Made by a program: the position numbers and the translations under genes. The notes beneath the pieces are model-generated. The model had not been told where the DNA came from. It made no database searches and saw only the letters and a list, made by a program, of their open reading frames with translations. Shown here piece by piece: positions 1-8,132 of a DNA stretch of 64,000 bases. The stretch spans positions 1 to 64,000 of the forward strand of contig UQZA01000005.1 of NCBI GenBank assembly GCA_900545515.1, read 5' to 3'. Source of the stretch: an uncultured Eubacteriales bacterium. Its GTDB lineage: Bacteria; Bacillota; Clostridia; Oscillospirales; Oscillospiraceae. The first letter of the stretch is position 1, and every line of letters starts with the position of its first letter.

Positions 1-389
1 GCCACTGCCAAAATAAGCAGCACCATGATCACACCGGGAACCGCCCTCCGCAATATAGCAAAAGTCGCTACAGCACCCGCCGCCGAAATCAAGAGACACG
101 CAACATCCAGCCGATGCTTTTGGGGCTTCTCTTTTTTCAGAAGGCTCCCTAGGATTCGCGCCGCTGCCAAGAGGGTAGCAACCGAGGTAAGCAGCGGTAT
201 GTAAAAGTAGTAGGCGTTTTCCTGTATATTAATATACGAATACGTGTCCACAAGCTCCCTTGTGACTCCCCCGGAAGTGAAGGCTGTGTATGTTACCAAA
301 CTAAATGGTAATCCCTGCAAAATGAGAGCCGCCACTAAGCTTCCAAATACGATCAGCCGGCACTTTTCTGCTGGAGTATTTTCATGCAA
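1..389 (-). CDS. Hypothetical membrane protein (3' end outside window)
   Basis: The reading frame is open on the minus strand to the left edge, so the C-terminus is missing. The visible ~130 residues contain three hydrophobic stretches (near residues 13-32, 63-80 and 95-115) separated by a charged, lysine-rich loop, so this is a multi-pass membrane protein. I chose a TTG start at 389 because a GAGGGGG ribosome binding site lies 8 nt upstream. A GTG at 398 is in frame but abuts that site. I do not recognise the family. It follows the GH3 gene and a possible tiny ORF on the same strand and may be read from the same transcript. Confidence 0.6.
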   Translation of the reverse strand, partial: MHENTPAEKCRLIVFGSLVAALILQGLPFSLVTYTAFTSGGVTRELVDTYSYINIQENAYYFYIPLLTSVATLLAAARILGSLLKKEKPQKHRLDVACLLISAAGAVATFAILRRAVPGVIMVLLILAV

Positions 390-394
390 AGGTT

Positions 395-571
395 TCACCC
401 CCTCAAACTATATTCATGCATATACTGCCCTGATCCCACCTTCTGGCTTCTGTCTCTTATCCGCAACAGAGCCAGGAAACCTTGATGCTCATGATAAGTC
501 AAATCCTGGGGCACCTCTTCGGTCAGCCGGGATGTTACAATGCCTGGAAAAGGCCTCAAGCTAAGGTGCAT
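395..571 (-). CDS. Possible 58-aa protein overlapping the end of the GH3 gene
   Basis: An ATG-initiated frame of 58 codons starts inside the last codons of the GH3 gene and ends at a TGA just before the next gene. The translation has a protein-like composition: a short strand (IVTSRLTEEVP), then an amphipathic helix-like stretch (GFLALLRIRDRSQK). No separate ribosome binding site is visible, so expression would depend on coupling to GH3 translation. No family is recognised. A chance open frame is possible. Confidence 0.3.
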   Translation of the reverse strand: MHLSLRPFPGIVTSRLTEEVPQDLTYHEHQGFLALLRIRDRSQKVGSGQYMHEYSLRG

Positions 572-2820
572 TCACCAGAAAGATAAGTCTCGCCGCAGTC
601 GCCCAGGAACCATTGGATTTTGCCTGGGAGCACCCGCTGCCTCATTTGGCTGTCCCACTGAGACAGGGCCTCCCGGGGAATGCTTAGGGTGACGGTTTGG
701 GTTTCCCCTGGAGCCAGGCAGAGCTTTTGGAAATCGCACAGGGCGCGGACGCGGGAGGTGACTACTCCCTGGGCCCGGTGGAGATACAGCTGTGGGACGG
801 CGCTGGCAGCCCGCAGGCCGGTGTTTGTAATGGAGGCGCTTACCGTCAAGGTCTCAACTTTCTCCGCCTCTGCGTCCGCTGGAGCCGCCAGAAGGCAATA
901 GGAAAAGGTGGTATAGGTCAGACCACCGCCAAAGGAGAAGGCGGGGCGCTCCCTGGCGTCGTAATAATCCATGCCCCGGTAGGAATCCTTATAGTTGTAG
1001 TACACCGGCAGCTGTCCCACATGATCCGGCAGGGATACCGGCAGACGGCCCGCCGGAGCCGCCTCGCCGAAGAGGAGCTGGGCCAGCGCCTCGCCCCCGG
1101 TGAGACCGGGGTAAAAGCAGCAGAACAGGGCATCGGAGTGGGCCGTCACCGCCTCCGTGGCATAAGGCCGCCCTTGAATGAGCACGGTCACCACCGGCTT
1201 TCCCGTATCCTTCAGCTGGGCCAGGAGGGTAAGCTGGTCTCCCGGCAACTCCAGGCGGCTGGTGTCCACGTTCTCTCCGCAATCCATGGTGGCCATGTCC
1301 TGGGCCTTGAGGGCGCCGTTGTTGTGGAACTCACCGCCTCCAAAGCGGCTGGAGGTGCCGCCCAGCACCGCCACAATTACATCCGCCTCCCGGGCCGCCT
1401 CCACCGCCTGTTCCATCAGATCCGGATCTGACCCAAAGGCAGGGCAGCCAGGGGCGTACGCCACCTGCACCGGCGTACCGGCAGCCCACTGCTCCAGGCC
1501 CCGGCGCACTGTTACCCCCGCTTCCGGCCGCACCGGCGGGGTATAGTCTCCCAATTGACAGTAAATATCATCGGCATTGGGCCCCGTCACCAAAAGGCGC
1601 AGAGGCTTGGTCCCATCCAGAGGCAGAAGGTTCTGCTCATTTTTCAGCAGTACCATGCTCTCCCGGGTCAGCTCCCGGGCTTGGGGATACCGGGCCGGGG
1701 TGTAGCCCTGCCACAGGGCATGCTCCGCCACAAAGGGCTCCTCAAACAGGCCCCGGCGGAACTTCAGCTCCAAAATCCGGAGGACCGCCTCATCCAATCG
1801 GGCGCCAGACACCAGTCCCCGCTCCACAGCCTCCTCCAGCTGGGCAAATCCGGTATCCCACAGGCCCATGTCCACGCCGGCCTCCAGGGCCACGGCGCCG
1901 GAAACCGTCCGGTCCCCCGTCATTGCATCCAGTTGATCAATGGCCACGCCATCGGACATCACAATGCCCTGGAATCCGTATTCCCCCCGGAGCAAATCCG
2001 TGAGGAGCCATCGGTTGGCATGGCAGTACACTCCGTCGATTTCGTTGTAAGCTGCCATTACGCCGGATACACCCGCCTCCACGCAGGCCTTCACCGGCGG
2101 CAGATGAATTTCCCGCAGCTCCCGGGGACCAATCCGGGCCGCACTGGCATTGACTCCGCCAGTGGTCTCTCCCTGGGCGCACAGGTGCTTGGCCACCACA
2201 TCCACCCCCTGGCTCTGAATCCCCCGGACAGCCGCCTGGGCCATACGGGAGGCCAGGACCGGATCCTCGCTGAAGCACTCCTCACTGCGTCCCCAACGGG
2301 GGTCCCGGAGGACGTCCAGCGCGGACACCAGCGCCAGGTCCACCCCCATCTGCCGCAGCTGCTTCCCGGCAACTTCGGCGGCAGCCTCCAAGGCAGCCGG
2401 GGAGAAGGTGGCTCCCGCCGCCAGATTCACCGGCAGCAGGTAGCCGTCCAGGGCCTGGTGGCCGTGGGGGCACTCGGTGCTCATGAGGACAGGAATCCTC
2501 AGGCGGGAATGCTCCAACACATACCGCTGGACCTGATTGCGGGCCTTGGGAGCCAGCGCCCCATCCAGGCCGGTGGTAAAGTCCTTTCCTGACCAAGGGT
2601 CCGCCCGGTACAGGCCGTACAGGGTCCCCAAACCACTATATCGCTCCACCTCCTGCCGGAACTCCTCCACCAGCGCAATCTCCTGGCCATGGCGTTCATA
2701 AACACGAAATCCGTAGAGCCGCTGGGTCAGCTGGCCCACCTTCTCCCGGAGGGTCATACGGGACAGCAAATCCAAAGCCCGCTGTCTGGGGGCAAGCTTT
2801 TCATCTTCATATGGTAGCAC
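556..2820 (-). CDS. Glycoside hydrolase family 3 (beta-glucosidase-like)
   Basis: This 754-residue enzyme has the GH3 layout: an N-terminal TIM-barrel-like domain (about 1-360), an alpha/beta sandwich domain (about 390-600) and a C-terminal fibronectin III-like domain (about 640-754). The barrel carries KHLCAQGE and a nucleophile motif IVMSDGVAID, with the predicted nucleophile at Asp290. Family members remove terminal beta-linked glucose, xylose or related sugars, and the exact specificity cannot be read here. There is no signal peptide, so it should act in the cytoplasm. The GTG start at 2820 follows GGAGG by 8 nt. It lies downstream of GH38 and GH130 genes on the same strand, separated from them by a 550-nt gap with a terminator. 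Confidence 0.9.
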   Translation of the reverse strand: MLPYEDEKLAPRQRALDLLSRMTLREKVGQLTQRLYGFRVYERHGQEIALVEEFRQEVERYSGLGTLYGLYRADPWSGKDFTTGLDGALAPKARNQVQRYVLEHSRLRIPVLMSTECPHGHQALDGYLLPVNLAAGATFSPAALEAAAEVAGKQLRQMGVDLALVSALDVLRDPRWGRSEECFSEDPVLASRMAQAAVRGIQSQGVDVVAKHLCAQGETTGGVNASAARIGPRELREIHLPPVKACVEAGVSGVMAAYNEIDGVYCHANRWLLTDLLRGEYGFQGIVMSDGVAIDQLDAMTGDRTVSGAVALEAGVDMGLWDTGFAQLEEAVERGLVSGARLDEAVLRILELKFRRGLFEEPFVAEHALWQGYTPARYPQARELTRESMVLLKNEQNLLPLDGTKPLRLLVTGPNADDIYCQLGDYTPPVRPEAGVTVRRGLEQWAAGTPVQVAYAPGCPAFGSDPDLMEQAVEAAREADVIVAVLGGTSSRFGGGEFHNNGALKAQDMATMDCGENVDTSRLELPGDQLTLLAQLKDTGKPVVTVLIQGRPYATEAVTAHSDALFCCFYPGLTGGEALAQLLFGEAAPAGRLPVSLPDHVGQLPVYYNYKDSYRGMDYYDARERPAFSFGGGLTYTTFSYCLLAAPADAEAEKVETLTVSASITNTGLRAASAVPQLYLHRAQGVVTSRVRALCDFQKLCLAPGETQTVTLSIPREALSQWDSQMRQRVLPGKIQWFLGDCGETYLSGECTLA

Positions 2821-3063
2821 AGTTCATTCCTCCCCATATATCTTCTGTCAATTTCCAGCCCAGACACAGGCGTGCGATGAAAATCACACCGTCAAGACCG
2901 CCCCATTGTCCATAGGGGTGGGCCCGTGCGCCATATCGCCAGCTGCAGGGAACACGTCTTCCGTTTTTACACTGGCGCGGCAGCGCCCTGCTCTCCCCTA
3001 GGGCACACGCGTACCCCCAGGCAAATCTTGAAAATTGGCCAGGGTAGCGCGGAGCCGCTGTAG

Positions 3064-3082
3064 GGGCGCACACTGTGCGCCC
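3064..3082. repeat. 19-bp perfect palindrome in the GH3-GH38 gap
   Basis: The sequence GGGCGCACA-C-TGTGCGCCC is a perfect inverted repeat with a one-base centre. It sits in the 547-bp gap 2821-3367, which otherwise holds a terminator and a dispersed repeat copy and no convincing gene. There is no T-run next to it, so it looks like part of a dispersed extragenic repeat, not a terminator. Confidence 0.5.
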
Positions 3083-3141
3083 GCTTGCAAAAGTGTATCA
3101 ATCTTCCGGAAATTTGGAAAAACGGAGGATTTAACCGCCGG

Positions 3142-3190
3142 GGGTGCCGTGATTCCTGTCTGCCCCCCCGAGGCGCAGGGTGCAGCCTCA
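3142..3190. repeat. Dispersed extragenic repeat, copy 1
   Basis: A block reading tgccgt..tcctgtctgccc..gaggcg(c)agggtgc(a)gcctc matches a block at 7933-7979 with only a few substitutions and small gaps. Shorter matches to its GAGGCGTAGGGTGCGGCCTC core occur at 32760-32783 and, inverted, at 21203-21230. All copies lie between genes. Confidence 0.5.
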
Positions 3191-3310
3191 TGCATTCAAA
3201 CCCTGAAGGGCCTGATGTTCGTTGTATCGCGCACCATCCCCCTACGGCAATCACTTTCGCGATTCGCATACGTCCGGCTGAGAATGAGACGTCACGTCCC
3301 TTCCATTATA

Positions 3311-3354
3311 CAAAAAGCCGCAGAGGGGAGCAAGTCCCTTCTGCGACTTTTGTA
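3311..3354 (-). terminator. Intrinsic terminator after the GH38 gene
   Basis: On the minus strand a hairpin (arms GTCGCAGA.GGGA and TCCC.TCTGCGGC) is followed by TTTTTG. It begins about 14 nt after the GH38 stop codon, so it should end the GH130-GH38 transcript. Confidence 0.75.
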
Positions 3355-3367
3355 AGCAATTGGAAGG

Positions 3368-6300
3368 TTATTTCACCAGAACCGTCTGGATTTCAAAGGG
3401 CTTGGTCATGAACGTGACCTTGCCATCTACAATGGGCAGCTCCTCCTGAATTTCCTCCAGCAGGTTGGTGAGGTATGCCCTCTGAGCGCCCTCCGGCAGC
3501 CGCACCACGGTCTTGGTCCGGGCATTTTCGCACTCGTACATCCGCAGCACCACACCATCGCCGTTTTCCGCCTGTTTGACCGTCTCCAGAACCACATTTC
3601 TGGGCTCCACCGCGGTATAGGAGAAGGCAGTACCGGGCTGGCCGCCCCGCACTGCATAGGCAGGCAGGTTCAGCTGATAGCTCTCTTCCACCGTTCCGGC
3701 TTCTTTCCAGGTTCCAGCATGGGGGAACAGGGCATAGGTGAAGGTATGCATCTCCACATCGGCGTTGGGGTTGGGCTCCACGCCGCACTTGATGAGGGTG
3801 AGGCCAATGACGCCGTCCCGCACCGAGTGGCCATACTTGCAGTCGTTGAGGAGGCTGACACCATAGTGGCCCTCGGAGAAGTCCATCCACTTCTGGCCGC
3901 AGCTCTCGAACCGGGCCTTGTCCCAGGAGGTGTTGGTGTGGACCTTCCGGGTCACGTTGCCAAACTGGATCTCAAAGGTGGCCTCGTCGGAATGGATATC
4001 CACGGGGAACTCCGCCTTCAGCAGGTGCTGGTGCTCCTTCCAGTCCGCCTTGGTCTCAAAGTCAATGCGGGGGGTGTTGGCATAGAAGTGGATCTTCTGC
4101 CAGATGGTGCTCTGGTTGCAGCGGTACTCCAGCTCCAGGGTGGTGCGCACCGGGCCGTCCTCGCTCCAGCGCATGCTCACCAGCTCATCCACCGGCCAGG
4201 ACTTCTCCACATAGTACATGTCGATGTCCCAATTATCAAAGTAGATGGGCTTGTCCTCATACAGCCGAAGCTGATTGGCCGCCTTGCCGGCCTGGACCAG
4301 CTCCCGGTCATGCTTCTTGTCGAAAATGGATACCATATGGCCGTTTTCATCCAGGGTGATGGCATAATAGGGAGTCTCCAAATGATATGCATCCTTCCGG
4401 ATAAAGGGGCTTTCCCCAGAAGCCTCCCACAGGGCAAAGGTCTTGTAGCCCTTAGAGGGCAAGTTTTCCAGGTAAGCCACGGCTCCATCGGCGGTGCGCT
4501 GCACCGGATAGCACTTACCGGTCTCGTCCCGGAGGGCGGAAGCCGTGACGTCTCCCAGGTTCACCACACCACTGCGGACAAAGCCCAAGGTGTTGAACAC
4601 GGTGACGCCGGTTCCTTCCCCGGCCAGGAGGTTCAGGCGCTCCTGCAGAAGCTTCCCGGCGCCAGCGGCCAGGTCCTCGTATTCCTTCTTGGTCACTTCA
4701 TAGACCTCGGCGATGGAGCTGCCAGGCAGAATATCATGGAACTGGTTCAGCAAAATGGTATCCCGCCAGAAGCACCGCAGATCCTCCGCCGGATAGGGAA
4801 GACGGCCATCAGCCAGCACACCCAGCAGCTCCAGGTCCATCATCAGCAGCTCACTCTTCCGGTTGCCCCGCTTGTTCCGGGCCATGGAGGTGTAGGTGCC
4901 CCGGTGGTACTCGAAATAGAACTCGCCCTCCCAGGTTTCCAGGTGGGGATTGTCCTTCACCCGGGTCTCCAGCTCCTCAAAATAGGTGCGAGCGCTGGCC
5001 TGGCGAACCTTGGGGATACCCCGGACGCCGTATTCCATCCGCCGGGCAGTCTCCAGCATTTGCCGAGTGGGGCCACCGCCGCCGTCGCCGTAGCCATAGC
5101 AGACCAGAATATCGTTGTTGATCTCCTTATTCTGGTAGCGTTCCCAACCGCCCATAATGGCGTCGGGGTGGAGAATGCCATTGTAGGTGGTAAAGAAATT
5201 CTCTTTGGGATCCTGGCCCACGTTCAGGGTGGTAATGAGGTGGGTCAGCACCTGGGAGCCATCGATGCCCCGCCAAATAAAGGTGTCATTGGGGATTTTA
5301 TTGATCTGATTCCAGGCCAGCTTGGTGGTCATAAAGTAATCCACGCCGCTCTTCTTCATAATCTGGGGCAGAGCGCCGGAATAGCCAAACACATCCGGCA
5401 GCCACAGGATCCGGTTGTCCTGACCAAATTCCTCCCGGAAGAACCGTTTGCCGTAAATGAACTGACGCACCAAGGACTCGCCGGAGGTCAGGTTGCAGTC
5501 CGCCTCCAACCACATGCCGCCCTCCGTCTCCCACCGGCCTTCCTTCACCCGCTGCTGAATCTGGGCGTACAGCTCGGGATAGCGCTGCTTCAGGAAGTAA
5601 TACAGCACCGGCTGACTGGACATAAACCGATACTCCGGGTACTCATCCATGAACTTCAGGACCGTGGCAAAGGAGCGAACCACCTTCTCCCGGGTCTGGG
5701 CCACAGTCCACCACCAAGCCACATCAATGTGGGTATGGCCGATGCAGGTAGCAATCACATCGGAATGCCCCCCCATTTTTTCATACAGGTTCTCTGCCAG
5801 ATATGCCCGGGCCTTCTCCACAGAGGCGTAAAACGCCGGGGAGCAGGGGGTCCGCATGTCCAGCAGGTTCACAGCATGGTTCAGCACCGTCTGAATATCC
5901 AGCCGGGTCTTATCATCGGGGTCCATCCGGCTGAAAGCCCACAAAGGCACCTGCAAATCGTAATACAGGTGGTTAATGGCTTCATCCAGCACATACAGAT
6001 CCACCAGGAAGTGGAACTCCCGGTGCAGCGTACCGGTGTAGGCCTGAATATCCACCGTCAGGGTCTGCCCCACCGGCGCCTGGGCGAAGAGCTGGATGTC
6101 CCGGTGGTTCATATCCGCGCCCTGGGTCACCTTGCCATCCACAAAGACCAGGAACTGGGGATTTTTGCCATCGTCCCACTCTTCAATCTGGGTCCGGATC
6201 TTCATCCACACAGATTTACCAGCCATCTCCTCCGGAATGGTGATATTTCCCCGGAACCAGTAGTGCTCGCCCTGGATGCCCTTAAAGTCGCCTTGATAGC

Positions 6301-6523
6301 CCTCAAACTTACCCTCGAAATCGTCGCTGCCGTCGTAGACGGAATACCAATGCATCCGCTTGCAGTCAAAATTCTGCCAAGGCTGGCCGTCCTTCTCCGC
6401 CTCCTCCGGGCGGAAGAACAGGCCCCGCTTATACTGCCAGTTGGGCAACTCCCGGCTGTCCCGAATCCGCAGCGCCTTCAGCTGGTCACAAATGACCTGA
6501 ATTCGTTTGTCGATAAAATACAT
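3368..6523 (-). CDS. Glycoside hydrolase family 38 alpha-mannosidase
   Basis: This is a 1051-residue enzyme, the usual length for bacterial GH38 alpha-mannosidases, which release alpha-mannose with a zinc ion in the active site. Zinc-ligand motif GHTHID spans residues 262-267, and the catalytic nucleophile motif LPDVFG places Asp377. A C-terminal beta-sandwich half (roughly 650-1051) is present. There is no signal peptide, so it is cytoplasmic. The ATG is preceded by AGGAGG at 6 nt. It is 56 nt downstream of the GH130 gene, in one operon. Together they suggest breakdown of imported mannose-containing oligosaccharides. Confidence 0.95.
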   Translation of the reverse strand: MYFIDKRIQVICDQLKALRIRDSRELPNWQYKRGLFFRPEEAEKDGQPWQNFDCKRMHWYSVYDGSDDFEGKFEGYQGDFKGIQGEHYWFRGNITIPEEMAGKSVWMKIRTQIEEWDDGKNPQFLVFVDGKVTQGADMNHRDIQLFAQAPVGQTLTVDIQAYTGTLHREFHFLVDLYVLDEAINHLYYDLQVPLWAFSRMDPDDKTRLDIQTVLNHAVNLLDMRTPCSPAFYASVEKARAYLAENLYEKMGGHSDVIATCIGHTHIDVAWWWTVAQTREKVVRSFATVLKFMDEYPEYRFMSSQPVLYYFLKQRYPELYAQIQQRVKEGRWETEGGMWLEADCNLTSGESLVRQFIYGKRFFREEFGQDNRILWLPDVFGYSGALPQIMKKSGVDYFMTTKLAWNQINKIPNDTFIWRGIDGSQVLTHLITTLNVGQDPKENFFTTYNGILHPDAIMGGWERYQNKEINNDILVCYGYGDGGGGPTRQMLETARRMEYGVRGIPKVRQASARTYFEELETRVKDNPHLETWEGEFYFEYHRGTYTSMARNKRGNRKSELLMMDLELLGVLADGRLPYPAEDLRCFWRDTILLNQFHDILPGSSIAEVYEVTKKEYEDLAAGAGKLLQERLNLLAGEGTGVTVFNTLGFVRSGVVNLGDVTASALRDETGKCYPVQRTADGAVAYLENLPSKGYKTFALWEASGESPFIRKDAYHLETPYYAITLDENGHMVSIFDKKHDRELVQAGKAANQLRLYEDKPIYFDNWDIDMYYVEKSWPVDELVSMRWSEDGPVRTTLELEYRCNQSTIWQKIHFYANTPRIDFETKADWKEHQHLLKAEFPVDIHSDEATFEIQFGNVTRKVHTNTSWDKARFESCGQKWMDFSEGHYGVSLLNDCKYGHSVRDGVIGLTLIKCGVEPNPNADVEMHTFTYALFPHAGTWKEAGTVEESYQLNLPAYAVRGGQPGTAFSYTAVEPRNVVLETVKQAENGDGVVLRMYECENARTKTVVRLPEGAQRAYLTNLLEEIQEELPIVDGKVTFMTKPFEIQTVLVK

Positions 6524-6579
6524 TGCAATCCTCCTAGGAGAAAATTTCAGCTCAGGCGGCGAGCCGCCCTTTCACGGGC

Positions 6580-7566
6580 CTACAGGCTGTTTTCCTTCAC
6601 GTAGTCCAGCAGGGTATCCACGGTGGTGAACGCCAATCCAGTCACGGTGTCGGCGCAGCCGTAATAAATGGCAATGCGGCCTGTGGCGGCGTCAGTGAGT
6701 GTGGCGCAGGGGAAGGTCACATTGGGCACATCGCCTACGCACTCGTAGAGCTCATAAGGAGCCAGGATATAATCCTTGGACCGGTACAGAACCTTCCAGG
6801 GCTCGTCCTTGTCCAGCAGAGCCGCGCCCATACGGTACACATAGCCCTGGCAGGTGGTGATAACGCCGTGGTAAATGAGGAGCCACCCTTCATCCGTCTC
6901 AATGGGAATGGGGCCAGCCCCAATCTTGGTGGACTGCCAGGCAGATTCGTCACCCTTAACCGTGCTCATCACGTGGCGGTGGCAGCCCCAGTACTTCAGG
7001 TCCGGGCTCTGGCTGATGAAAATGTCGCCAAATGGGGTGTGGCCGGTGTCGCTGGGGCGGCTCAGCATCAGATAGAGGCCGTTCACCTTCCGGGGGAAGA
7101 GAACGCCGTTGCGGTTATAGGGTAGGAAGGCATTTTCCAGCTGGTGGAAGGTCTTGAAGTCCTCCGTCCAGCCCACGCCAATGGTGGGACCATGGTAGCC
7201 GTTGCACCAGGTGATATAGTACTTCCCGTCCATATAGCATACCCGGGGATCGTAGCGGTACTCTCGCACGGTGACAACGGGATCGCCTTCAAAGGAAATG
7301 GGCTCGTCCTGAATCTTCCAGGAAATGCCGTCCTGGCTAAAGCCCACAAAAAGGTCCATGCTGACTGAACGGCTGTCACAGCGGAAGATACCGGCAAAGC
7401 CGTCCCCAAAGGGTACCACGGCGCTGTTGAACACGCTGTTGGAGCGTTTGGTGGCGTGGCGGCCAATGATCGGATTGCCGCTATAGCGCCACACCGGGAG
7501 TGAATAGCCCTCCGGCTTCTCTTCCCAGGGAATGTTTTTCAGTTCACTACCAATAATTTTGCTCAT
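6580..7566 (-). CDS. Glycoside hydrolase family 130 (beta-mannoside phosphorylase type)
   Basis: The 328-residue protein has the five-bladed propeller motifs of GH130: YDPRVCYMDGKYYITW, GVGWTEDF, and a LFPRKVNGLYLMLSRPSD block. The family phosphorolyses or hydrolyses beta-1,2- or beta-1,4-mannosides, giving mannose 1-phosphate when phosphate is the attacker. Subfamily and acceptor (glucose, mannose or GlcNAc) cannot be decided by eye. An AGGAG site lies 5 nt before the ATG. It is the first gene of a two-gene unit with GH38, after a promoter-like site at 7727-7755. Confidence 0.92.
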   Translation of the reverse strand: MSKIIGSELKNIPWEEKPEGYSLPVWRYSGNPIIGRHATKRSNSVFNSAVVPFGDGFAGIFRCDSRSVSMDLFVGFSQDGISWKIQDEPISFEGDPVVTVREYRYDPRVCYMDGKYYITWCNGYHGPTIGVGWTEDFKTFHQLENAFLPYNRNGVLFPRKVNGLYLMLSRPSDTGHTPFGDIFISQSPDLKYWGCHRHVMSTVKGDESAWQSTKIGAGPIPIETDEGWLLIYHGVITTCQGYVYRMGAALLDKDEPWKVLYRSKDYILAPYELYECVGDVPNVTFPCATLTDAATGRIAIYYGCADTVTGLAFTTVDTLLDYVKENSL

Positions 7567-7726
7567 AATTGCTCCTCATATTCTAAAGATACAAGTTTCC
7601 GTTCCGAATGACAACACCCCTATGCAGGGGCCGGAGCTCTCGCCCAGATGCCGTCCCGCAGCCAAAAGCGGCCGGGAGCTCCGGTTCCTGCACACGGGCC
7701 AGGGTGACCGCCCGTTTGGCGCTAGC

Positions 7727-7755
7727 ATTTTCCCACATTCAGTTTTCCTTGTCAA
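7727..7755 (-). promoter_or_regulatory. Candidate promoter for the GH130-GH38 operon
   Basis: On the minus strand a perfect TTGACA is followed after 17 bp by GAAAAT (4 of 6 to TATAAT). It lies about 160 nt before the GH130 start. The gap 7567-8132 also holds a dispersed repeat copy and the terminator of the transporter operon. No gene is seen in it. Confidence 0.5.
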
Positions 7756-7932
7756 GGGGAAGATAGAAAATGCCAAACTTTTTTTCCTTTCTGACGCCCG
7801 GCCTGCCACAGCCGGGATTGGGGCCACCATATTTCCTTTTGGCAGCCCTCTGAGAAGCTGAATTTTCATTGATGCAATCACAGACTTGCTCGCTGAAGAG
7901 ATAAATGCAGAGCCGCTGTGCCCCGATCGGGG

Positions 7933-7979
7933 ATGTGCCGTAGTACCTGTCTGCCCTCCGAGGCGTAGGGTGCGGCCTC
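7933..7979. repeat. Dispersed extragenic repeat, copy 2
   Basis: Best matching partner of the block at 3142-3190 (shared CCTGTCTGCCC and GAGGCG.AGGGTGC.GCCTC). It lies between the transporter terminator and the GH130 promoter. Confidence 0.5.
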
Positions 7980-8046
7980 CGCCCTCCTCCGGAATCGATT
8001 AACCCCTTGGCAAGGGAACTGCCGCTCCCCATTCTGCCAGCACCTT

Positions 8047-8091
8047 GAAAAATGGGGCCGCTGCAAACCACAACGGCCAGCAGCGGCCCCA
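8047..8091 (-). terminator. Intrinsic terminator of the sugar ABC transporter operon
   Basis: On the minus strand TGGGGCCGCTGC pairs perfectly with GCAGCGGCCCCA (12-bp arms), followed by TTTTTC. It lies about 40 nt after the stop of the binding protein gene. Confidence 0.9.
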
Positions 8092-8132
8092 CCTGATTCA
8101 GATTCTGGAGAATGCTCTCTTAGCGCTTGCAA

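Noticed and set aside
2807..3269. Short minus-strand frames in the GH3-GH38 gap
   Set aside because: Arg/Pro/Cys-rich translations, no ribosome binding sites, and overlap with palindromic and dispersed repeat sequence.
3305..3333. TATAAT box overlapping the GH38 terminator as a GH3 promoter
   Set aside because: The -10 is perfect but the -35 (TTGCTC) matches only three bases and it lies in the terminator T-run, giving a leader of nearly 500 nt; not convincing.
3719..6604. A 961-codon plus-strand open frame opposite the GH38 gene
   Set aside because: It is the antisense shadow of a clear alpha-mannosidase with catalytic motifs on the minus strand. It has no ribosome binding site and a composition expected from reversed GC-rich codons.
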